Shown: positions 1-10,357 of the stretch, piece after piece | Numbering within the stretch: the first letter of the stretch is position 1 | Layout: each line of letters opens with the position of its first letter | Origin: CAYRNY01 sp964425755 | Lineage (GTDB): Bacteria > Chloroflexota > Anaerolineae > Aggregatilineales > Aggregatilineaceae | Direction: 5' to 3' | DNA length: 64,000 nt | NCBI GenBank assembly: GCA_964425755.1 | Contig: CAYRNY010000002.1 | Span: forward strand, 376,324-440,323 | Translations under genes and position numbers: made by a program | The notes under the pieces: model-generated | Database searches by the model: none | What the model saw: only the letters and a program-made list of their open reading frames with translations | What the model was told of the DNA's origin: nothing

Positions 1-1626
1 CGCGTTAATCGAGGGAAAATGTGCTACCAGCAACTCCGCGACAGTGTTGCCTACGCCACGAATTCCCAACGCGCCCACCAGGCGTGACAACGGGCGTTGT
101 TTCGCTGCCGCGATGCTATCCAGCAAGTTTTGGACTTTCTTTTCCGCGAAGCCTTCCAGTGGCAGCAGGTCATCGGCGGTCAGTGAGAACAAATCTGCCT
201 CGTCGTGGATTAATCCTTGGTCCAGCAGCAGCCGCACACTACGTTCCCCTAAACCTTCGATATCCAACGCCGCGCGCGACACAAAATACTCGATGTTGCG
301 CGCCGTGCGCTCAGGGCAAGCTGGGTTGGTGCAATAGTATGCCACCTCTCCTTCATCCCGCGCGACCGGCGATGTGCAGACCGGGCACCGTTCCGGCGGT
401 TGAATGGGTTGCTCATCCCCGGTGCGCTTGGCGATCACCGGACCGATCACATACGGGATCACATCACCGGAGCGTTTGACAATCACGGTATCCCCGATGC
501 GAATGTCCTTTTCTGCGATCACGTCATAGTTGTGCAGACTGGCCTGTTTTACCGTCACGCCGCCAATGAACACCGGCTCTAGCTCGGCGGTCGGTGTGAG
601 TACGCCTGTGCGGCCCACATTGGCTGTGACGCTCCGTAGCAGCGTGGCCGCTTCTTCCGCCGGGAACTTAAGCGCGATCGCTCCGCGCGGGTCCTTGCCC
701 ACAACGCCCAAATCCTCGAATGTCGCGCGATCGTTAACCTTGATCACCAGCCCATCGATCTCGTACGGCAATGTGTCGCGCCGTTCAATGAAGCTCTCAG
801 CGTAAGTGATCGCATCATCCAGATCGTCAAAATGCCGGATGACCTCGTCCGCAGTCAGAAATCCCAGCGCCTTAAGATAATGCAGCGTGTCGTACTGTGT
901 TGCCGGCAGTTCCCCATCCGCATCCAAAATCGCGTAACAGAACGCCGTCAGGGGGCGATCGGCGGTTACGCGGGCGTCTTTCTGCTTTAGTGCTCCGGAG
1001 GCGGCATTCCGTGCATTGACGAAGACCGGTTCTTCTGCAGCGGCCATGCGCTGGTTGAGCGCTTCAAAATCGTGCTTCAAGAAGAGGGCTTCGCCGCGCA
1101 CAACTAACCTGGGAGGAGTAGTGGGACCAGACGGTGACGCGGGGATACGCAGCGGTATCGTTTTCACCGTGCGCGCGTTTGGTGTGATGTCATCTCCTAC
1201 GGTGCCATTCCCTCGCGTGGCGGCTTGAACTAGCACGCCATCCACATATGTCAATACGATCGTCAAGCCATCGAACTTCGGCTCAACTACGTAATCCAGT
1301 GCAAGGTTCTCCGGCAGCAGGCGACCAATACGCTCGCGCCATGCGCGAACCCCGTCTGCATCGAAGGCATTAGCCAGGCTTAACACCGGTACCACGTGTT
1401 CCACTTTCGGCAGGTCAGCTTGTAGATCGCTGCCTACCCGCTGGGTTGGCGAATCGGCGGTTACCAGTTCTGGGTGAGCCTGTTCAAGCTGCTGTAACTC
1501 GTCGTACAGCGCATCGTATTCTGCATCGGGCACTGATGGCGCGTTTAGCACGTAGTATTCGTAATTGTATTGGTTCAACAGGCGGCGCAGTTCAGCCGCC
1601 CGCGCTGACGCATCCTTTTCGCGCAC
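1..1626 (-). CDS. ligA: NAD-dependent DNA ligase LigA (C-terminus cut by window edge)
   Basis: Seals nicks in duplex DNA using NAD+ during replication and repair. The visible 542 or so residues contain the Ia/adenylation domain, with the nucleotidyl-lysine motif EPKFDG (Lys about 117), followed by the OB fold and a four-cysteine zinc finger (CPVC...YYCTNPAC). The helix-hairpin-helix region then begins, with G-x-G motifs such as RGVGNTVAELL. The family is usually about 670 residues, so roughly the last 130, including most of the HhH region and the BRCT domain, lie to the left of the window. The start is a GTG at 1626: an in-frame TAG lies a few codons upstream, and there is a weak AAAGGA ribosome site. 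It begins 15 nt after the stop of the upstream membrane-protein gene, so the two are probably co-transcribed. Identity is very secure. Confidence 0.96.
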   Translation of the reverse strand, partial: MREKDASARAAELRRLLNQYNYEYYVLNAPSVPDAEYDALYDELQQLEQAHPELVTADSPTQRVGSDLQADLPKVEHVVPVLSLANAFDADGVRAWRERIGRLLPENLALDYVVEPKFDGLTIVLTYVDGVLVQAATRGNGTVGDDITPNARTVKTIPLRIPASPSGPTTPPRLVVRGEALFLKHDFEALNQRMAAAEEPVFVNARNAASGALKQKDARVTADRPLTAFCYAILDADGELPATQYDTLHYLKALGFLTADEVIRHFDDLDDAITYAESFIERRDTLPYEIDGLVIKVNDRATFEDLGVVGKDPRGAIALKFPAEEAATLLRSVTANVGRTGVLTPTAELEPVFIGGVTVKQASLHNYDVIAEKDIRIGDTVIVKRSGDVIPYVIGPVIAKRTGDEQPIQPPERCPVCTSPVARDEGEVAYYCTNPACPERTARNIEYFVSRAALDIEGLGERSVRLLLDQGLIHDEADLFSLTADDLLPLEGFAEKKVQNLLDSIAAAKQRPLSRLVGALGIRGVGNTVAELLVAHFPSINA

Positions 1627-1641
1627 AGTCAGTCCTTTTCT

Positions 1642-2466
1642 CTATTGCCCGGCAACCGTTAAGAAATTTCGGGCCGCCCACCCAACCCGCGCGGAGTTCT
1701 CAGGGTCTTCTAACTTCCACCATTCATACCCGTCGATATCCTGTGGCCCGCCTATGATCACGAAGATAGAGCCTTCTTCAGCTCGCAAGACCAGCGCTCC
1801 GTCCAGCCCCGGCGCGGACCGCACGTTCAGTTTTGCTTCCCCTACTCCCACGACCTGTACCAGCGTTCCGATTGAGAAGTCACCGGGAGGCAGCGTCTGT
1901 GTGGGAACCGGTGTCGGCAGGGTGACGGTCGCGGTGGGCTGTGCCTGAGGGATCGCCGTTGGCCATGCGCCACCTGAAGGGGCCGCAGCTTGCCCCGCAC
2001 TCGAACCGAAATCCTGGCTCAAGGTCGGCTGCGCCGTGATCACCTGGATACGTGGGGCCTGGTCACCTGGCGTCGCCGGCTCGCTGAGTTCCGTAACCGC
2101 AAGCAAAAGCCCGAACGCGACAATGCCCACCGTTCCGACCATGATCACCAGTGACCACCACGGGAAATACAGCCCGCTTTGGCTAGGCGGTATGCGCTCG
2201 CGCCGCCGTTGTACACGCTGCTGGGCAGGATGCGCTGCCCCTGGGTGCGGTGGTGGCGGTTGTACAGCAGGCGGAACCGCTGAAGCTCGTCGGGATGCTG
2301 GCTGCCGTTTTGCAGCCGGTCGCTGTCGCGCTGGCGGCTGCGCGTTCGCTGGCCGCGTGGCATCAGGGCGACGCGTATCGTCGGCTGCCGAGGCCGATTC
2401 TTGTCCTGCAGCAGGGGTTGGATGCTTCCCGGCCTGTGGTTGATCGTCTTGCGGTCGCTCGTTCAT
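1642..2466 (-). CDS. Single-pass membrane protein with SH3-like C-terminal domain
   Basis: No specific family recognised. The N-terminal half is low-complexity and rich in Pro, Gln, Ala and Arg, so probably disordered and cytoplasmic. It is followed by a basic stretch and one clear transmembrane segment (FPWWSLVIMVGTVGIVAFG). A Pro/Thr-rich linker then leads to a C-terminal domain containing LNVRSAPGLDG, WWKLED and VGWAARNFL, which matches the pattern of bacterial SH3 (SH3b) domains that often bind cell-wall material. By topology that domain should lie outside the membrane. I chose the ATG at 2466. A GTG at 2499 would add 11 residues, and neither has an obvious Shine-Dalgarno site. It lies directly upstream of ligA, probably in one transcript; a functional link with ligation is not implied. 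Confidence 0.75.
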   Translation of the reverse strand: MNERPQDDQPQAGKHPTPAAGQESASAADDTRRPDATRPANAQPPARQRPAAKRQPASRRASAVPPAVQPPPPHPGAAHPAQQRVQRRRERIPPSQSGLYFPWWSLVIMVGTVGIVAFGLLLAVTELSEPATPGDQAPRIQVITAQPTLSQDFGSSAGQAAAPSGGAWPTAIPQAQPTATVTLPTPVPTQTLPPGDFSIGTLVQVVGVGEAKLNVRSAPGLDGALVLRAEEGSIFVIIGGPQDIDGYEWWKLEDPENSARVGWAARNFLTVAGQ

Positions 2467-2518
2467 TACAGTAAACCCGTCAATAATAGCTCCGCGCACG
2501 TTCTGCAGCTTACCGCCA

Positions 2519-2527
2519 AGTATACCA
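2519..2527 (-). promoter_or_regulatory. Extended -10 promoter for the SH3 protein-ligA transcript
   Basis: On the minus strand the sequence reads TGGTATACT, an extended -10 (TGn plus TATACT). It lies about 50 nt upstream of the chosen ATG. No convincing -35 is present, as is usual for extended -10 promoters. Prediction only. Confidence 0.45.
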
Positions 2528-2873
2528 CACGCCCGGATTCATGCAGCCACAAAATGTGTCCGGCGAGCGGATGATTGCATCAAAATTCTGACGTTATCCG
2601 GCAGACTTCGCCCGTACGCGGATGGTTTGGAACCATCCGCTACAGCAAAGGCAAGTGCCCCAAAGGCACTCGTTTTTCGGCCCTTCAACGGGCTTCTGCT
2701 TGCCTGACCACCGGTTTTGAAGCGATGGCGAACGCGGATCGGACAGTTCCCCGCGTGCTGACACACACCCTGGTTTGATGCGTTTGCCCTGGTCCGGCGC
2801 AGCTTGCAGCTTTGCGGTGCATGCAGTACGCTTGTTCCGAGACAAAGACCATCCACAGTTACGGACTGGCAGC
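2528..2873. other. Intergenic region with a run of hairpins
   Basis: About 350 nt with no credible gene. It holds three inverted repeats in a row: 2618-2640 (10-bp arms GCGGATGGTT / AACCATCCGC, 3-nt loop), 2654-2670 (6-bp arms AGTGCC / GGCACT followed by CGTTTTT) and 2680-2693 (GCCC / GGGC). The second has the form of an intrinsic terminator on the plus strand, although no plus-strand gene lies upstream. Open frames crossing the region read as arbitrary sequence. It could be a structured RNA, a dispersed repeat or a relic. Confidence 0.4.
2654..2677 (+). terminator. Terminator-like hairpin with T-tract
   Basis: Six-base-pair stem (AGTGCC at 2654-2659 with GGCACT at 2665-2670), 5-nt loop, then CG and five T. 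No recognised plus-strand gene precedes it, so if it works it ends an unannotated short transcript. Confidence 0.4.
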
Positions 2874-3986
2874 ATGGCAGCTCATGAATACGTCGGCAAT
2901 CTGCACGTGCATACGCAATATTCAGACGGCGAAGGGTTACATGCCGATATTGCGGAAGCCGCATTGCTTGCCGGGCTGGATTTTCTGGTCTTCACCGATC
3001 ACAATGTTCGTGTGGCGGGTATCGAAGGCTATTATGGCGATGACGAGCGCGGCTTTATTCTGCTGCTTTCCGGTGAAGAAGTCCACGATCCCACGCGCTC
3101 GCCTTGTGGCGATCACGTACTCGTCTATGCCGTCGACCACGAGACTGCCGGCTGTGCGCATGACCTGAGTGACTTGCTTGGTACCATCAATCAGGCCAGG
3201 GGACTGAGCTTCATCGCCCATCCCGACGATCGCGCTGTTGATTGGCTGAAACTCTCGGCGTTTCCATGGCGCAATCGCCATGTTGGAGGGTTTACTGGCC
3301 TGGAAATCTGGAATTTCATGTCGCGCTTCAAGGATTATCTGCCCGATCGGAAAACCGCATTGCGCAATATCTTCAGGCCGGAAGATGTCATGCGCGGACC
3401 GCCTACCGCTACATTCGAATTGTGGGACGAACTGCTGGCCCAGGGATATCACGTTGTTGGGATTGGCAACGCCGACGCGCACGCGCAACGATACACCTTT
3501 GGCCCGGTGACGCATACGGTTTTCCCGTATGACTTTCTGTTTAGCTGCGTTAATACGCATATTCTGACAAAATCTCCACTGAGCGGAGAAGCAGCGCACG
3601 ATCAGCAGCTGCTGTATTCAGCGTTACGCCAGGGGCGCGCGTTCATCGGGTATGACATTCCCGGTGACACGCGTGGTTTTCGCTTCACGGCCCAGGGGCA
3701 GAACACAGCCGCGATCATGGGCGAAAGCATTCGCCTCGGACATGGCGTCACACTGCAGGCGCTTGCCCCAGGTCGCGCGCATATCAAGATCATCCGGCAC
3801 GGCGAGATCGTGGCCGAGGAGGCGCGGACCGAAAACGTCACGCTGGTCGTGCGTGAACCCGGTGCGTACCGTGTTGAAGTATGGCGTGAGTACCATGACA
3901 TAGAGCGCGCCTGGATCCTCAGCAATCCAATCTACGTAGAGGCCAATCCGAGCCCCCTGCTGAACACTGCCAATGCACAACAGTGA
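2874..3986 (+). CDS. PHP-domain metal-dependent phosphoesterase-like protein
   Basis: The N-terminal 250 or so residues form a PHP (polymerase and histidinol phosphatase) domain, a metal-dependent phosphoesterase fold. Visible metal-ligand motifs are HVHTQYSDG near residue 12, FTDHN near 42, a GEEV segment, HPDD in the middle, and GNADAH near 200. Members act on phosphorylated small molecules or nucleic-acid ends; the substrate here cannot be told. The last 100 or so residues look like a beta-sandwich, as in other CehA/McbA-type PHP proteins. The start is the ATG at 2874, which puts the first metal motif close to the N-terminus as is normal for the family. A frame extension back to 2775 adds only sequence of poor quality. 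No signal peptide, so probably cytoplasmic. Length 370 residues. Confidence 0.85.
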   Translation: MAAHEYVGNLHVHTQYSDGEGLHADIAEAALLAGLDFLVFTDHNVRVAGIEGYYGDDERGFILLLSGEEVHDPTRSPCGDHVLVYAVDHETAGCAHDLSDLLGTINQARGLSFIAHPDDRAVDWLKLSAFPWRNRHVGGFTGLEIWNFMSRFKDYLPDRKTALRNIFRPEDVMRGPPTATFELWDELLAQGYHVVGIGNADAHAQRYTFGPVTHTVFPYDFLFSCVNTHILTKSPLSGEAAHDQQLLYSALRQGRAFIGYDIPGDTRGFRFTAQGQNTAAIMGESIRLGHGVTLQALAPGRAHIKIIRHGEIVAEEARTENVTLVVREPGAYRVEVWREYHDIERAWILSNPIYVEANPSPLLNTANAQQ

Positions 3987-4010
3987 ACAGCGCCTACCCC
4001 AAAAAACGCA

Positions 4011-4040
4011 TTCGCAGAGATTGCTTGTTCGCGTTATAAT
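4011..4040 (+). promoter_or_regulatory. Sigma-70-type promoter of uvrB
   Basis: A perfect -10 TATAAT lies at 4035-4040 with a weak -35 (TTCGCA, 4011-4016) 18 nt upstream. It is 41 nt ahead of the uvrB ATG. The -10 is strong; the -35 assignment is tentative. Confidence 0.6.
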
Positions 4041-4080
4041 ATAGAACTTTCGTTCGCTGCTCAGACAGAAGGGAACGCAG

Positions 4081-6129
<2,049 letters not shown>

Positions 6130-6145
6130 TGTGTTGTTCAACAAG

Positions 6146-6179
6146 AGAGCACAGGTGGCCGTGGGGTTGCCTGTGTTCT
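6146..6179 (+). terminator. Hairpin downstream of uvrB
   Basis: Ten-base arms AGAGCACAGG (6146-6155) and CCTGTGTTCT (6170-6179) pair with one G-U wobble around a 14-nt loop, 16 nt after the uvrB stop. There is no T-tract, so it may be a weak or Rho-assisted terminator or an mRNA 3'-end stabiliser. Confidence 0.4.
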
Positions 6180-6244
6180 CAGAAGCTATTGACCTGTGCC
6201 ATGCAACGGTTTTGCTCAATTGCGCCTTAACAAGCTGCCATAGT

Positions 6245-6250
6245 TATAAT
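6245..6250 (+). promoter_or_regulatory. -10 element of the dGTPase gene
   Basis: A perfect TATAAT, in the same local context (GTTATAATAT) as the uvrB -10. It sits 50 nt before the ATG at 6300 and predicts a transcript start near 6257. That rules out the in-frame TTG at 6255 as the start codon. No good -35 seen. Confidence 0.5.
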
Positions 6251-6299
6251 ATGATTGCAGTTCATCACAGAAAAACGAGTTGTTCCCGGTGTTCAGGGT

Positions 6300-7457
6300 A
6301 TGCTAATCACACGCGAAGAACGCGAAAGAATCGAATCCAAAACGCTCGCCCCGTATGCGTTGAAAAGCGCCGACAGCAAAGGCCGCGAGTATCCCGATCC
6401 AGAGGATGAGTACCGCACTGTCTACCAGCGCGATCGGGATCGCATCTTGCACACGACGGCGTTCCGGCGGCTGGAATACAAAACGCAGGTGTTCGTAAAC
6501 TACGAAGGCGACTACTATCGCACGCGGTTGACCCATACGCTGGAAGTCGCGCAGATCGGGCGCAGCTTCGCGCGTGCTTTGGGCGCGAATGAGGAGCTGG
6601 TCGAAGGGATTTGTCTGGTGCACGATATTGGGCACTCCCCCTTTGGACACTCCGGTGAAGCGATCCTCAACACGCTGATGTCCGATCACGGGGGGTTTGA
6701 CCACAACAAACAGACCCTGCGCATCGTCACGAAGCTCGAACGCCGGTATCCTGACTGGTCGGGACTAAACTTGAGCTACGAACTGCGTGAAGGCATCGTC
6801 AAGCACGAAAGTGAATATGACTTGAGCGACGCTTCCGCGGGAGGGTTCGCGCCCGATTTGCGCGCCAGCCTGGAGGCACAGATCGCTAATGTGGCCGATG
6901 AGCTGGCCTACAATGCGCACGATCTAGATGACGGTTTGCGCTCCGGCCTGCTCCGGGCAGAACAGCTTGACGATCTGCAACTCTGGCGGCATCTGCGCGA
7001 CAGCGTTGGCTGGCATGACCAGCACTTCACCGAACAGATTCGACACCGGATGATTCGCCGGATGCTGGGGATCGAGATCAATGACATCATTGAGGCGACC
7101 AGCCAAGAGCTGGCGAAGCACGATCTTCCCGATGCAGAATCTCTGCAACGCCTGTCGCACAATGTCGTCAAACATTCAGATGCTTTGCAGCGCATGAACG
7201 AGGAACTGAAGAAATTCCTGTACAGTGAGATGTACCGGCATCATCGGGTGGTACGCATGGCACAAAAAGCGGAACGTATCATCACCCAGATTTTCAAGAC
7301 CTATCTCGCTGAACCCGAGCAACTTCCGCCGTCGGTGCAGGCTGCTGCAGAAAAGCGTGGCTTGGAACGCGCGATAACCGACTACATTGCAGGCATGACC
7401 GATCGTTACGCGTTGACAGAGTGGCAGCGATTGTTTGACCCCTTCACCCGCACGTAA
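6300..7457 (+). CDS. dgt: dGTP triphosphohydrolase-like HD protein
   Basis: Member of the deoxyguanosinetriphosphate triphosphohydrolase-like family, which cleaves dNTPs to nucleoside and triphosphate and so trims dNTP pools. The HD-domain metal ligands are visible: His in RLTHTLEVAQ (about residue 79), the HD pair in VHDIGHSPFGH (about 108-109), and a later Asp in ANVADELAYNAHDLDD. The N-terminal RTVYQRDRDRILHTTAFRRL is typical of the family. The ATG at 6300 is preferred over an upstream TTG because the latter would precede the predicted transcript start; this gives 385 residues, typical length. Substrate preference within the family varies and cannot be read from sequence. It lies between uvrB and greA on the same strand but appears separately promoted. 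Confidence 0.9.
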   Translation: MLITREERERIESKTLAPYALKSADSKGREYPDPEDEYRTVYQRDRDRILHTTAFRRLEYKTQVFVNYEGDYYRTRLTHTLEVAQIGRSFARALGANEELVEGICLVHDIGHSPFGHSGEAILNTLMSDHGGFDHNKQTLRIVTKLERRYPDWSGLNLSYELREGIVKHESEYDLSDASAGGFAPDLRASLEAQIANVADELAYNAHDLDDGLRSGLLRAEQLDDLQLWRHLRDSVGWHDQHFTEQIRHRMIRRMLGIEINDIIEATSQELAKHDLPDAESLQRLSHNVVKHSDALQRMNEELKKFLYSEMYRHHRVVRMAQKAERIITQIFKTYLAEPEQLPPSVQAAAEKRGLERAITDYIAGMTDRYALTEWQRLFDPFTRT

Positions 7458-7530
7458 TTCTAAAGTTGCGTACAACTTACCCGTCGGATGAACTCGTTAA
7501 CATGCTATCGGAGACGAGAGGATTGGCATT

Positions 7531-8010
7531 ATGGTTGAAGAGAAATACCTCACTGCTGAAGGTGCACAAGAACTGCGTAAGGAACTGGACGAGTTGATCA
7601 ACGAAAAGCGCCCGGCCCTGGCTGCACGATTGAGAGAAGCCATCAGCCAGGGGGACCTGTCCGAGAACGCCGACTACATCGACGCAAAGGAACAACAGGC
7701 GTTTCTTGAGGGGCGAATCCAATATCTTGAGAAACTATTGCGTGACGCGATCATTATTGAGGACGATCAGGAAAACGCGCCGCTCGACGTGGTACAGGTA
7801 GGCTGCGAGGTTACGATTCTGGGCGAAGGCGAAACCCGTAAAGAAACGTATCGCATCGTGGGCGCTGCCGAAGCCGATCCGCGTAACGGGAAAATTTCGC
7901 ACGAAAGCCCGATAGGGGCCGCTCTCATCGGGCGGCGCATAGGCGACGAGGTAAGCGTCGAAACGCCTGGCGGCGAATGGAAAGTGACGATCAAGGACAT
8001 CAAACGCTAG
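7531..8010 (+). CDS. greA: Transcription elongation factor GreA
   Basis: Rescues backtracked RNA polymerase by stimulating cleavage of the 3' RNA end in the secondary channel. At 159 residues it has the standard length. The N-terminal coiled coil includes the acidic-tip motif GDLSENADY (residues about 41-49), with the catalytic Asp and Glu, and the C-terminal FKBP-like domain includes ISHESPIGAALIGRRIGDEV. The start is ATG behind GAGAGGA. A 6-bp inverted repeat (7463-7478) separates it from the dGTPase gene. A strong hairpin terminator follows the stop codon. Confidence 0.97.
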   Translation: MVEEKYLTAEGAQELRKELDELINEKRPALAARLREAISQGDLSENADYIDAKEQQAFLEGRIQYLEKLLRDAIIIEDDQENAPLDVVQVGCEVTILGEGETRKETYRIVGAAEADPRNGKISHESPIGAALIGRRIGDEVSVETPGGEWKVTIKDIKR

Positions 8011-8040
8011 CGTGTCCGCTTTTGCTGCTGTCACAAATTG

Positions 8041-8066
8041 AAGGAACCTGCGCGTGCAGGTTCCTT
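8041..8066. terminator. Bidirectional terminator between greA and the minus-strand gene
   Basis: Perfect 11-bp stem: AAGGAACCTGC (8041-8051) pairs with GCAGGTTCCTT (8056-8066) around a 4-nt loop. It lies between two convergent genes (greA stop 8010, minus-strand stop 8108), so it probably serves both. Confidence 0.8.
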
Positions 8067-8107
8067 TGTCATGCTGAGCTATGAGCGGGCAGCGTGGCGG
8101 AACGATG

Positions 8108-9298
8108 TTAGTAGTTCAACAGGTCTTCGGTGTCGCCAAAAGCCGAAGAGGTCTCCGGCGGCTGGGGACGTCCGTTGTCCTCTTCGCCACTGCTTTCCTT
8201 GGTCCAAGCCGCGATCTCGACAATCAAGCGTTCAAAGAAGCTGTTTTGCGGCAACGCTCCCTCGCCGTACTGCAAATCCATGATCTTGACCTGCACCCGA
8301 AGCGTTTGCGTTTCCAGGGTGACGACGCCGCCCGGAGTCGCCATTACAGCCTCTCCCTTTGGCGCGAGCTTTGCCCGCAGCGCCTGGTCATTGTACGCGT
8401 GTTCCGACATTAGCACCTTGGTCACCGTGCGGATGTCATTCTTATCAAACAGCCAGACTTCCGTCGCTGTGACTTTCTTCGGATCGCCGACGCCGATCGT
8501 CTCCGAAATTCCCGATCCACACTCACCCAGGAATTCACCGGCTTCCGTTTCGATGCTGAAGGAGTCGTCGTACAGATCGTCACCGAGGATGTAGGTTGAG
8601 GTGTGGCGCGTGAGTGGTTCCGCTTCGCCCAGGGCGGCGAAATCGGTCCGCTGCGTTTCGGCTTGCTTGCGATACTCTCTTTGCGTAGCCATTGACGCAC
8701 CGGATGGCGTGGCTGCTACCGGTCTGGCTGTTCGCGATTCGCTGGCACCAGCCGGTGCCGGGCGTTTGCGCGCCCATTTGCCGACCGGAACGGCCCAGTA
8801 GAATGTGAACACCAGCACGAGGATCAGCCCAATCACCGCCGTTCCAACTACACACAGCAGCGGTCCCAGGACGCCGGCCAGGAATCCCCCTTCGACCTTT
8901 TCTGCCTGTTCTTGAGCCGCCGCGCGATTCTCCTCGGCCACTGCCAGCAGGGCTTCGAGCTGTCCTACAAGCGTTGGGTCAGCGTCCGCGTTCGCTTCGA
9001 TCAGATTCTCGATCATGTCCGGCGATACACCGGCAGCAACGAGTTTCTGCGCGGCGTCTTGCCGGTTGCCGGACTCGGCGTATTTGACGGCAGTCATCTT
9101 AATCCACTGGTCTTTGTATCCGTCAGCGAGATGGACCGGTTCGGCATCACGGAATTCCACCGGGGCGAATTGATAGGCCCAGATGAGACCAAGGATCAGC
9201 CCAAGCAGAACTAATCCCAACCGAACCAATGCTGGCGCGAGCGAACTGAGCGCAGCTTTCCCAATTATGTTGAACTGCCCGACAAGGCGCTTGATCAT
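8108..9298 (-). CDS. Uncharacterised two-TM membrane protein
   Basis: No family recognised. The protein has about 396 residues. A transmembrane segment near the N-terminus (LVLLGLILGLIWAYQFAP) is followed by a helical, acidic segment of about 100 residues containing a coiled-coil-like stretch (ALLAVAEENRAAAQEQAEKVE). A second transmembrane segment follows (VVGTAVIGLILVLVFTFYW). After a basic, Pro/Ala-rich linker comes a mostly beta C-terminal domain of about 180 residues, with DDLYDDSFSIETEAGEFLGECG and VWLFDKNDIRTVTKVLMSE. That topology would place the helical part outside and the beta domain in the cytoplasm. The ATG at 9298 is chosen; an upstream in-frame extension to 9346 runs through a palindrome and looks non-coding. 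Function unknown. Confidence 0.75.
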   Translation of the reverse strand: MIKRLVGQFNIIGKAALSSLAPALVRLGLVLLGLILGLIWAYQFAPVEFRDAEPVHLADGYKDQWIKMTAVKYAESGNRQDAAQKLVAAGVSPDMIENLIEANADADPTLVGQLEALLAVAEENRAAAQEQAEKVEGGFLAGVLGPLLCVVGTAVIGLILVLVFTFYWAVPVGKWARKRPAPAGASESRTARPVAATPSGASMATQREYRKQAETQRTDFAALGEAEPLTRHTSTYILGDDLYDDSFSIETEAGEFLGECGSGISETIGVGDPKKVTATEVWLFDKNDIRTVTKVLMSEHAYNDQALRAKLAPKGEAVMATPGGVVTLETQTLRVQVKIMDLQYGEGALPQNSFFERLIVEIAAWTKESSGEEDNGRPQPPETSSAFGDTEDLLNY

Positions 9299-9321
9299 AG
9301 GTCCAGCCTTTCGTTTTAAGC

Positions 9322-9339
9322 TGCTACAATGCTGTAGCA
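9322..9339. promoter_or_regulatory. Palindrome upstream of the 8108-9298 gene
   Basis: Perfect 7-bp inverted repeat TGCTACA (9322-9328) / TGTAGCA (9333-9339) with a 4-nt centre, 24 nt before the start codon. A TTGACA-like hexamer lies further upstream on the minus strand. Possible repressor operator or leader hairpin; no regulator is known. Confidence 0.35.
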
Positions 9340-9439
9340 ACGTCACTGCCCTGCTTCGCTGTCAAGCATTGTACATGAACACGAGATGCAAGACAAATCA
9401 GTTTTAAACGGTGTTCTCACACCCCGGTTAACATAATAC

Positions 9440-9467
9440 AAGCTGCCCACAATACTGTGAGCAGCTT
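9440..9467 (-). terminator. Terminator of the sugar ABC operon
   Basis: Arms AAGCTGC (9440-9446) and GCAGCTT (9461-9467), then a C/A mismatch and 4 further pairs (CACA/TGTG). It lies 30 nt past the stop of the last permease gene on the minus strand. The minus strand continues T-rich but without a clean T-run. Confidence 0.55.
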
Positions 9468-9496
9468 AAGCATACTAGGTTATCAAAGTTGCGGGG

Positions 9497-10357
9497 CTAG
9501 CCTTTCACAGCGCCGGCTGTCAGGCCCTCGATAATCCGGCGTTGGAAGATCAACACCAGGATCAATAACGGCACGGTAACCACAACTGCACCTGCGATGC
9601 GATCAGCAATTGGCGTCTCAAAACTGTACCCGCTGAAGTTCGCGATCGCCACGGGGACCGTCTGCGATTTGGGGCTGACCAGTGTGAAGGTCAGCGCGAA
9701 CAGGTACTCGTTCCAGGACTGGATGAACGCTAGCAGGCCGGTGGTAACCAGCGCGGGCGCGGTCAGGGGCACCAGGATGCGCCAGAACGTCTGGAACGGT
9801 GATGCGCCGTCGACCAACGCCGCTTGCTCGATCTCGGCAGGCAAGCCCTGGAAAAACGAGGTCAACACCCAGACAGTGAACGGCAATGTGAAGATTGGAT
9901 AACTGAACATCAATGCAGCCGTTGAACCGTAGATATCCAGGTCGTTTACGATGGCGAACAGGCCGGACAGGATCGATATCTGGGGGAACATTGTCATTGC
10001 CAGAACCAGGTACATGATCACCATCCGCCCTTTGAACTGGACTCTTCCCAGTGCATACGCCGCGAACGATCCAACGACCAGGGCAAAGATCACACTGACC
10101 GTCGACACAACGCTGGAGTTGAACAACGTCCGCATGAAGGCGTCGTCGGTGAACAAGTTCTGGAAGTTAACCAGGCTCAACTGTTCCGGGACATAGCGTG
10201 CCTCGACCAACACCTGCGCGTTGGTGCGAAACGAGATGCTGATCGCGTAGTAGAATGGTGCCATCGTATACAGCGCGATTGCAATCACCAGCAGCCAGAA
10301 CAGCCCGCGTCTCACATAGGATGTCACGTCCTTGAGTACAGCTTGTCTCTGGTTCAT
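9497..10357 (-). CDS. MalG-type carbohydrate ABC transporter permease
   Basis: Inner-membrane subunit of a CUT1-type sugar importer; it pairs with the MalF-type permease encoded just upstream and is driven by a separate ATPase. The 286 residues hold six hydrophobic segments, a first one near residues 18-38, and the EAA loop that docks on the ATPase (EIEQAALVDGASPFQTFWRI, with conserved EQAALVDGA). The ending EGLTAGAVKG is characteristic of MalG-like proteins. It overlaps the upstream permease by 4 nt (ATGA), indicating translational coupling. No ATPase gene is in the operon, so a shared MsmK/UgpC-type ATPase elsewhere is likely. The sugar is not determined. Confidence 0.93.
   Translation of the reverse strand: MNQRQAVLKDVTSYVRRGLFWLLVIAIALYTMAPFYYAISISFRTNAQVLVEARYVPEQLSLVNFQNLFTDDAFMRTLFNSSVVSTVSVIFALVVGSFAAYALGRVQFKGRMVIMYLVLAMTMFPQISILSGLFAIVNDLDIYGSTAALMFSYPIFTLPFTVWVLTSFFQGLPAEIEQAALVDGASPFQTFWRILVPLTAPALVTTGLLAFIQSWNEYLFALTFTLVSPKSQTVPVAIANFSGYSFETPIADRIAGAVVVTVPLLILVLIFQRRIIEGLTAGAVKG

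Noticed and set aside
2539..2964. Minus-strand frame across the intergenic region into the PHP gene
   Set aside because: Sequence reads as arbitrary, spans the hairpin cluster and overlaps the PHP start.
7463..7478. 6-bp inverted repeat as terminator of the dGTPase gene
   Set aside because: Short stem with no T-tract; too weak to call.
9428..9440. dif-like half site (GTTAACATAATA)
   Set aside because: Resembles one XerD arm only; the partner arm and spacing are absent, and it is 13 kb from the composition switch.
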